Assembly (NCBI GenBank): GCA_031428975.1
Contig: JANOYR010000107.1
Coordinates: 1 to 19,719, forward strand
Length of the DNA: 19,719 nucleotides
DNA from: JAAFIP01 sp031428975
Lineage (GTDB): Bacteria > Pseudomonadota > Gammaproteobacteria > Burkholderiales > Burkholderiaceae_C
Direction of reading: 5' to 3'
This document shows positions 15,043 through 19,719 of this stretch, in pieces. Under the pieces are notes generated by a model. The model saw nothing but the letters and a program-made list of their open reading frames with translations, was not told the origin of the DNA and did not search any database. Position numbers and translations under genes: made by a program. Numbering within the stretch: the stretch's first letter is position 1; every line of letters starts with the position of its first letter.

Positions 15043-16485
15043 ATGACAACCCCCACTAACCGCACGCGCACACTCGCGCTGGCGGCACTCTTTAGCGCTG
15101 TAGCGCTGCTTGCCGGATGCGGCGGCGGCGACGAAGTGACCGTGACTTTGCCCAGCGGCGCTCCCGCGCCCGCAGTGGCAGGCACGCCCGGCGCACCCAC
15201 ACCCAGTCCATCCGCAGCGCCATCACCCGCTGTGCCATTTGCCACCCCCACCTTAACCATCACCGGCCCATCCCGCGCCATCGCTAACACCCGCTACACC
15301 TACCAAGCCGTGGCCACCAATGCCACGCCCAGCAACTACAGCTGGAATTGGGGCGACGGCTCGCCCAATACGGCGGGCAGCTCCGCGCCCAAGGTGTGGA
15401 ATAAAAACGGCAGTTTTGTAGGCGCGCTCAGCGCCAGCGTGTTCGGCACCACGCTGACTGGCACGGCCAGTGTGGCGGTAGTCACGCCCATTTCGGTAGG
15501 GAACAGCCATGCATGCCTAGTCAAAACAGACACCACAGTAGTTTGCCGAGGTGCTAACAATTACGGCCAACTTGGTAATGGCACTGAAACGAATCCTGCC
15601 ACGACAGAAACACTGGTAGCCGTGGCTGGATTGACTGGCGTAACCGCTGTGGCTGTGGGAAGTGAATCCACCTGTGCACTCAAATCCGATGGCACAGTAG
15701 CTTGCTGGGGCTATAACCTATACGGCAAGCTAGGCGACGGCACTAGCGTCAACCGCTCCACCAGCGTTGCCGTGACAGGCTTGACCAACGCAGTAGCCAT
15801 CAGTACCACAGGCACCAGCGCCTGCGCTCTAAAGTCAGATGGCACTGTGGTCTGCTGGGGGTTCAACGGTAACTTTCAACTGGGCAATGGCACGAATGTG
15901 GCATCCAGCGTGACCACGGCTGTTACAGGTTTGACCGATGCCGTGGCCATAGCCTCTGGCTCAACACACAGCTGCGCACTCAGGTCAAACGGCACGGTGG
16001 TTTGCTGGGGTCTTAACAGCGGCGGTGGACTGGGCGATGGCACTACCGTCAACAGCTCAGTAACTGTGGCGGTATTGGGTCTGACCGATACTGTGGCCAT
16101 CAGCGCCGGTCTGAACTACAGCTGCTCACTCAAATCTAATGGATCGATGTTTTGCTGGGGACTCAACTCACATGGTCAGCTCGGAGATGGCAGCACCACC
16201 AGCAGCTCAACACCTGTTGCCGTAAGTGGCCTGAGCAATGTGATTGCCCTTGGAGCGAGCGGTTTTTATCATAACTGCGCACTGAAATCTGATGGCACCG
16301 TGGCTTGCTGGGGCAGGAATATCAATGGCAGCGTGGGCGACGGCACAACGATTGATCGTCCGACTCCCACCGCCGTGTTAGTAGTCACTGATGCCGTGGC
16401 CATATCATCCAAGCACAGCGTGCGCACCTGTGCCGTAAAAGCCGACAACACCGAAGTGTGCTGGGGCTTGCAATCAAATAACTGA
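15043..16485 (+). CDS. Secreted lipoprotein with PKD-like domain and RCC1-type repeats
   Basis: A 480-residue exported protein. It starts with a lipoprotein signal (LALAALFSAVALLAGC, lipidated Cys26), then a Pro/Ala/Thr-rich linker to about residue 65. A PKD-like domain follows (about 70-150) with the typical NWGDGSP motif. From about 150 to the end there are seven repeats of about 48 residues with the pattern CALKSDGTVxCWGxNxxGxLGDGT, the RCC1/beta-propeller signature; the last is incomplete. The product is probably a surface-anchored beta-propeller with binding rather than enzymatic function. I chose the second ATG at 15043 because AAGGAA sits five to six bases before it; the ATG at 15037 is too close. 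It ends before an intrinsic terminator. Conserved paired Cys in each repeat may form disulfides. Confidence 0.85.
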   Translation: MTTPTNRTRTLALAALFSAVALLAGCGGGDEVTVTLPSGAPAPAVAGTPGAPTPSPSAAPSPAVPFATPTLTITGPSRAIANTRYTYQAVATNATPSNYSWNWGDGSPNTAGSSAPKVWNKNGSFVGALSASVFGTTLTGTASVAVVTPISVGNSHACLVKTDTTVVCRGANNYGQLGNGTETNPATTETLVAVAGLTGVTAVAVGSESTCALKSDGTVACWGYNLYGKLGDGTSVNRSTSVAVTGLTNAVAISTTGTSACALKSDGTVVCWGFNGNFQLGNGTNVASSVTTAVTGLTDAVAIASGSTHSCALRSNGTVVCWGLNSGGGLGDGTTVNSSVTVAVLGLTDTVAISAGLNYSCSLKSNGSMFCWGLNSHGQLGDGSTTSSSTPVAVSGLSNVIALGASGFYHNCALKSDGTVACWGRNINGSVGDGTTIDRPTPTAVLVVTDAVAISSKHSVRTCAVKADNTEVCWGLQSNN

Positions 16486-16558
16486 TCGTGCTAAATACTT
16501 GACAACCAAAGACTGATTGCTTCCTGTAGCTGGCACCACGCAGGTGGGCAGCATTTAC

Positions 16559-16589
16559 ACCACCTTCTGTCATGGAAGGTGGTTTTTTT
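16559..16589 (+). terminator. Rho-independent terminator after the RCC1 lipoprotein gene
   Basis: A perfect 9-bp stem, ACCACCTTC (16559-16567) and GAAGGTGGT (16575-16583), with a 7-base loop, directly followed by seven T. Its direction serves the plus-strand lipoprotein gene that ends 73 bases earlier. It lies in the convergent gap before the minus-strand methionine synthase-like gene. Confidence 0.92.
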
Positions 16590-16615
16590 ATGCCTTACGT
16601 TTTTAGTGCGATGCT

Positions 16616-17677
16616 TTAAGCGTAACGCTGCTTGGCCAGCGCAGTGCCTTGCGCCAAAGCGGCTAGTTTTTGCATAGCTACTTCTCTGTCCATAGGCGCT
16701 AGGCCGCAGTTAGTGCATGGGAAAAGGCGGTTCTTTGCTACAAATTGCAAAGCAATACCAATGGTGTCGGCGATTTGTTCGGGCGTTTCTACCACATCAC
16801 TGGCCACATCTATCACGCCTACCATCACGTCTTTGCCAGAGAGCAACGCCATCAAGTCTGGCGGCACATGGCTTTGAAAGCACTCTAAGCTGACTTGGTC
16901 GATACTGCTTTTGGCCAGCGCCGGAAACACCTGCTCGTATTGCCGCCACTTGTCGCCCAAGGTGGCTTTCCAGTCGGTGTTAGCCTTAATTCCGTAGCCG
17001 TAGCAAATATGCACCGCTGTTTTGCAGGCACGCACGTCCGGCGCGGCCTCGCGGCTGAGGCCCGCGCAGGCGATTTCTAGGGCTTTCACGCCCCAGTCGG
17101 CGGCGTCTTGCATATAAACATTGAACGCGGGTTCATCAAACTGGATGATGTCCACGCCGTCGGCCTGCAAGGCGCGGGCTTCTTGGTTGAGTAGCTCGGC
17201 AAATGCATAGGCCATTTTTACCTTGTCGCCATAAAAACGGTCGGCCACGGTGTCAATAATGGTCATGGGGCCTGGCAGGGTGAACTTGATTTTTTTAGAA
17301 GTATGCGCCCGCAGAAACTGCGCCTCGGTGCCATGCACGCGGCCTTTCAGGCTGAGCTGCGCCACCACTTGGGGCACTTGCGCGTCGTAGCGGTTGTTGC
17401 GAATGCCCATGGTGACTTTGTTGGCAAAGTCAATGCCGTCCACCTGCTCCAAAAAACCATGCACAAAGTGCTGGCGCGACTGCTCGCCGTCGCCAATGAT
17501 GTCCAGCCCCGCGTCTTCTTGCGCCTTGATCCACAGCAGTGTGGCGTCGAGCTTGGCTTGCGCCAAATCTGCGCCATCGGCCTTCCACTGAGGCCAGAGT
17601 TTGTTGGTCTCAGAGAGCCACGCGGGCTTGGGCAGGCTGCCAGCAATGGATGTGGGAAATAAACTGTGTGCGGACAT
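16616..17677 (-). CDS. Core (short) cobalamin-independent methionine synthase family protein, MesD-like
   Basis: A 353-residue protein matching only the C-terminal catalytic barrel of MetE, whereas full MetE is about 750 residues. Zinc ligands are present: H223 and C225 in VHICYG, E265 in LECFQSH and C324 in CTNCGL. Other landmarks are AGSLPKPAWL, GDGEQSRQHF, FTLPGPMTI and QFDEPAF. Short MetE-type proteins transfer methyl groups to homocysteine without the folate-binding N-terminal domain. The sequence looks most like the MesD group, which is known to need the partner MesX (DUF1852); no such gene is in this window. AGGAGAC sits five to six bases before the ATG, and a dispersed repeat copy ends 13 bases upstream of the start. 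A different methyl acceptor cannot be excluded. Confidence 0.85.
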   Translation of the reverse strand: MSAHSLFPTSIAGSLPKPAWLSETNKLWPQWKADGADLAQAKLDATLLWIKAQEDAGLDIIGDGEQSRQHFVHGFLEQVDGIDFANKVTMGIRNNRYDAQVPQVVAQLSLKGRVHGTEAQFLRAHTSKKIKFTLPGPMTIIDTVADRFYGDKVKMAYAFAELLNQEARALQADGVDIIQFDEPAFNVYMQDAADWGVKALEIACAGLSREAAPDVRACKTAVHICYGYGIKANTDWKATLGDKWRQYEQVFPALAKSSIDQVSLECFQSHVPPDLMALLSGKDVMVGVIDVASDVVETPEQIADTIGIALQFVAKNRLFPCTNCGLAPMDREVAMQKLAALAQGTALAKQRYA

Positions 17678-17689
17678 GTTGTCTCCTGA

Positions 17690-17734
17690 TACTATGAATT
17701 AAATAGCGTTATATGACCATATGACGGTGACATT
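17690..17734 (-). repeat. 45-bp dispersed repeat, copy B (reference copy)
   Basis: Minus-strand reading begins AATGTCACCGTCATATGG, continues TCATATAAC, GCTATTTAAT and ends TAGTA. Three GTCA tetramers lie 6 and 7 bases apart. It lies in the leader region of the methionine synthase-like gene, ending 13 bases before its ATG, and it faces copy D across a pseudogene. Confidence 0.87.
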
Positions 17735-17746
17735 AGCTAAATTTTC

Positions 17747-17765
17747 TGTAAAAATAAGTTTTACA
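17747..17765. other. Short AT-rich hairpin
   Basis: TGTAAAA and TTTTACA form a perfect 7-bp inverted repeat around a 5-base loop, just inside repeat copy B and before the pseudogene. It could be a weak operator or terminator remnant; no function is assigned. Confidence 0.35.
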
Positions 17766-17816
17766 ATGCTTTGTATTGCACCATCCATACTAAACCATGC
17801 AAACCAAACCACTGAA

Positions 17817-18081
17817 CTCGGCATTTTAAGCACCGCCAATATTGCCAAGCAATTTGCCGACGGTGTGCGCAGTGGGCGATCAAAGCCATGCAAGCGGGCA
17901 AACATGTGTTGTACGAAAAGCCGCTGTGTTTGGGGCTCCATGAAGCGCAAGCGATCTTTAACGCAGCAAACAATTATGGTGTGATACTGCTCGAAGCCTA
18001 GCCTATTGGTTTCAGTCACAGACGTATGCATTGGTGGATTTGTTGGCCGAAAAAGCTATTGGCGATGTGGTTTCCATGTAA
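17817..18081 (+). pseudogene. Remnant of a Gfo/Idh/MocA-family oxidoreductase
   Basis: Three pieces in different frames read as one family. The N-terminal NAD-binding start LGILSTANIAKQFADGVR begins at 17817. A middle piece begins at 17873, with AIKAMQAGKHVLYEKPLCLG and EAQAIFNAANNYGVILLEA; its motif GKHVLxEKP is diagnostic, and it ends in a stop at 17999. A further piece at 18001-18081 (AYWFQSQTYALVDLLAEKAI followed by GDVVSM) is in another frame. About 50-60 residues are missing between pieces one and two, and the C-terminal two-thirds of the usual 330-350 residues are gone. An internal deletion, a frameshift and truncation make it non-functional. Inverted copies of the 45-bp repeat lie on both sides (17690-17734 and 18095-18139). 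Confidence 0.82.
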
Positions 18082-18094
18082 GAAAAAAAGTGAC

Positions 18095-18139
18095 TATATC
18101 ACCGTAATATAGCTATAGTTCGCTACATTTTATATAGTA
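18095..18139 (+). repeat. 45-bp dispersed repeat, copy D (divergent)
   Basis: Ungapped alignment to copy B gives 30 of 45 identities by hand count. TCACCGT, ATAT, GCTA and the terminal TAGTA are kept, but two of the three GTCA units are altered. It starts 14 bases after the end of the pseudogene remnant, in the opposite orientation to copy B. Confidence 0.65.
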
Positions 18140-18150
18140 AGTAGCAACCT

Positions 18151-18195
18151 ATGAGTGTCATGCCTGCGGTATTAAAAACCTCAATGCGAACATAG
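18151..18195 (+). pseudogene. Possible truncated reading frame of 14 codons after repeat copy D
   Basis: An ATG follows repeat copy D by 11 bases and opens a frame of 14 codons (MSVMPAVLKTSMRT) that stops exactly where the 88-bp palindrome begins. It may be the start of a gene cut off by the palindrome, or chance. There is no clear ribosome site and no recognisable family. Confidence 0.2.
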
Positions 18196-18282
18196 CCCGA
18201 TCAGCGTTTGGGCTTTCGCATACGACCGATTTGCGGTATTCCGCCATGAGGGAGTGTGCGAAAGCCCAAACGCTGATCGGGC
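18195..18282. repeat. 88-bp palindrome with perfect 26-bp arms and a nested hairpin
   Basis: The left arm at 18195-18220 and the right arm at 18257-18282 are exact reverse complements over 26 bases; the left arm begins GCCCGATCAGCG. The 36-base centre holds a second small inverted repeat, GCGG-TATT-CCGC, at 18233-18244. It lies just downstream of the hydrolase gene on the minus strand. No adjacent T-run and no clear target duplication are seen. It could be a MITE-like element, a transposon-end remnant or a very long transcript-ending hairpin. Confidence 0.85.
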
Positions 18283-18302
18283 GCTCTAAAACTATGCGCC
18301 AT

Positions 18303-19553
18303 TCAATGTGATTTGCCCAACCACGTAAGCAGTTGCTGCCCCACCTCTTCGCTGCCCAGCAGTTGCATGTGGTTGGTGCGGTAAGCAATCAACTGGTTGG
18401 CCTTGGCGAACACCAAGCTTCTGGCGGGTTCATCATGCTGCCCCAAGCCGCTGGCCAATGACACCAATCCGTCGCCTAGCAGGCGGTCGGCCAAGCTGCC
18501 GCGCTTGGCTGCGGTGGTGGCCGCCACGGTGTAGCAGGCCACGCCAGCGGGCAGGGGCACGGGGGTGCGGCTGTCGGGCTTGCGCCTAAAACGGTCTTGG
18601 CCTTCCCAATCAGCATCGACCACGTGGCCGTAGCGCAGATCGGTGATGCCGCTGCTGCGGATTTGGCCTAGCCTGGCAAAGGGGCGGCTGTAGGGTGTGC
18701 TGCCTAAGAGTATGTCCACCCAGTTGCCCGCCCGCTCCAGCGGTGCGCCGTGGTGCGGCGTGCCTAGGAAGACGATGTTTTTTAAATACTTGCGCCACGC
18801 TGCGCCTGATTGCTGCGCCGAAAACACCGCGCTGCGCGTCACCAAACCACCCATGCTGTGGCACAGCACGGAGATTTCATCGACTGGCACTGGCCAATGC
18901 TTGACCATCGCATCGAGCTGCTGCGAGAACGCGTGGCCGTTTTGCGAGGTGTGCAGACCCGTGTTGTAGCGGACATACACGGGGGTGTAGCCCAGCGATT
19001 CAGACAGCAGTGTGCCGTGGTCAAACACCAAGCCGTCGTGCGGCACAGCCCACTGCAAATCGTTCATGCACAGGCCGTGGATAAGGACTACTATTTTGCC
19101 GCTGGCGTTTTGCACTGGCGCTTCAGACACTACTTTGCCTTGGCAGCGCAGTGTCATGGCTGTGGCCAGCGGATTCTGCGTGACAGCCAGTGTGTCGCCC
19201 AGCACGCCGTTGAGCGCAGCCAACACAGCAGCGCGTTCGTAGCTCTCGGGCGCGGCGGCATCGGCCAGTGCGAACAGCGGTTCGAGTTTACCCAGTGATG
19301 CGTCAAGCCCTTTGCCCACTAAGCCGGTAATGCCGCGCACGCTTTGGTAAATTAGGCCAGTGAGGCCACCGGTTTGGGGCGCTTTAGTATTCGCCGTTTT
19401 TGCGCCGCTCACCCCCATCGTGCCCCACACCGACTGGTGCACTCCCTCGGCCATGGTGGCCACGCCTTTGGTGGCTTGGGTGGCCAGTTGCGCTACGCCG
19501 CGCAGGTCGGAGGGGCGCAGGTGTTTGGCTAGGTCTTTGATCGTGTTTTTCAT
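18303..19553 (-). CDS. Alpha/beta-hydrolase (esterase/lipase-like)
   Basis: A 416-residue hydrolase. Residues 1-145 form an amphipathic alanine-rich region of unknown role (HLRPSDLRGVAQLATQATKG...). The catalytic alpha/beta domain follows: oxyanion-loop segment VVLIHGLCMND (155-165), nucleophile S233 in LCHSMGGLV (usual GHSMGG with Cys for the first Gly), FLGTPHHGAPLE, a late DGLVSL Asp and the likely catalytic His in RTNHMQLLGS. PGAP1-like and LipA-type lipases share the TPHHG motif. No secretion signal is seen, so a cytoplasmic or membrane-associated esterase is likely. I use the ATG at 19553; a GTG at 19565 is in frame. Repeat copy C overlaps the region just before the start. The substrate is unknown. 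Confidence 0.82.
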   Translation of the reverse strand: MKNTIKDLAKHLRPSDLRGVAQLATQATKGVATMAEGVHQSVWGTMGVSGAKTANTKAPQTGGLTGLIYQSVRGITGLVGKGLDASLGKLEPLFALADAAAPESYERAAVLAALNGVLGDTLAVTQNPLATAMTLRCQGKVVSEAPVQNASGKIVVLIHGLCMNDLQWAVPHDGLVFDHGTLLSESLGYTPVYVRYNTGLHTSQNGHAFSQQLDAMVKHWPVPVDEISVLCHSMGGLVTRSAVFSAQQSGAAWRKYLKNIVFLGTPHHGAPLERAGNWVDILLGSTPYSRPFARLGQIRSSGITDLRYGHVVDADWEGQDRFRRKPDSRTPVPLPAGVACYTVAATTAAKRGSLADRLLGDGLVSLASGLGQHDEPARSLVFAKANQLIAYRTNHMQLLGSEEVGQQLLTWLGKSH

Positions 19554-19558
19554 CTTTT

Positions 19559-19603
19559 TACTCACTTATTTGTAGCGGTATATGACCATATGACAGTGAC
19601 ATT
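19559..19603 (-). repeat. 45-bp dispersed repeat, copy C
   Basis: Minus-strand reading starts AATGTCACTGTCATATGG and matches copy B at 34 of 45 positions by hand count, almost perfectly over the first 31 bases and poorly in the AT-rich end. It lies directly upstream of the hydrolase gene, with its last bases six nucleotides before the chosen ATG. Confidence 0.85.
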
Positions 19604-19638
19604 CTGCTTTTTTATTCACAGATCGCAAGACAGGCGAG

Positions 19639-19662
19639 TTGGGGGTGGCGCCGCGCCCCCAA
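19639..19662. other. GC-rich inverted repeat near the right edge
   Basis: TTGGGGG (19639-19645) and CCCCCAA (19656-19662) are perfect 7-bp arms around a 10-base GC-rich loop. No T-run follows on either side. The rest of 19604-19719 shows no gene that I can support. Confidence 0.4.
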
Positions 19663-19719
19663 TGCGGGGAGAACGCAAAGAGGGCGGGCGGGAAAGCCAA
19701 CACGCCACTAGTTGTATTT

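Noticed and set aside
17704..17734. Triple GTCA block of the repeat as a Pho box
   Set aside because: The PhoB site uses TGTCA units 11 bases apart. Here GTCA units are 6 and 7 bases apart, so the consensus does not fit.
18195..18282. Palindrome as an integron attC site
   Set aside because: The arms are perfectly complementary and lack the conserved GTTRRRY and RYYYAAC core sites expected of attC, and no integrase gene is present.

Overview
The window looks like part of a chromosome of a Burkholderiales bacterium, most likely Comamonadaceae or a close relative. This rests on moderate GC, the urt/ure gene set with a small His-rich gene between ureA and ureB, and the flavour of the proteins; it is not a database-backed identification.

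Layout. Positions 1-4636 hold a minus-strand urea ABC transporter operon, urtA-urtB-urtC-urtD (urtD is cut by the left edge; urtE would lie outside). Positions 4637-4943 are a divergent control region with a near-perfect sigma-54 promoter for urtA, a weaker sigma-54-like promoter for ureA, and NtrC-like sites between them. Positions 4944-8068 are a plus-strand urease operon, ureA - small membrane gene - ureB - ureC - ureE. The accessory genes ureD, ureF and ureG are not in the window. Together these two blocks import urea and hydrolyse it to ammonia, probably under nitrogen-limitation control.

Positions 8131-11202 carry three minus-strand metabolic genes: a PF10014-type 2-oxoglutarate/Fe(II) dioxygenase followed closely by a threonine-dehydratase-like PLP enzyme, and upstream a saccharopine-dehydrogenase-like oxidoreductase. 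A plus-strand medium-chain NADP-dependent oxidoreductase (11341-12384) is divergent from the last. Positions 12467-14937 encode an overlapping two-component pair, a LuxR-type response regulator and a hybrid histidine kinase. They are followed by a PKD/RCC1-repeat lipoprotein with a strong terminator. Positions 16616-17677 hold a short, core-only cobalamin-independent methionine synthase (minus strand). Positions 17678-18302 are a decayed region with a Gfo/Idh/MocA pseudogene and an 88-bp palindrome. Positions 18303-19553 encode an alpha/beta-hydrolase (minus strand).

The most unusual feature is a dispersed 45-bp repeat, found by eye in at least five ungapped copies (5263-5307, 8084-8128, 17690-17734, 18095-18139, 19559-19603) and perhaps a sixth degenerate one near 14943. 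Two copies sit directly upstream of genes, two flank the pseudogene as inverted copies, one fills the gap between two convergent gene ends, and one encodes the hydrophobic leader of the small gene between ureA and ureB. No rRNA, tRNA, CRISPR array, prophage or transposase gene was seen.
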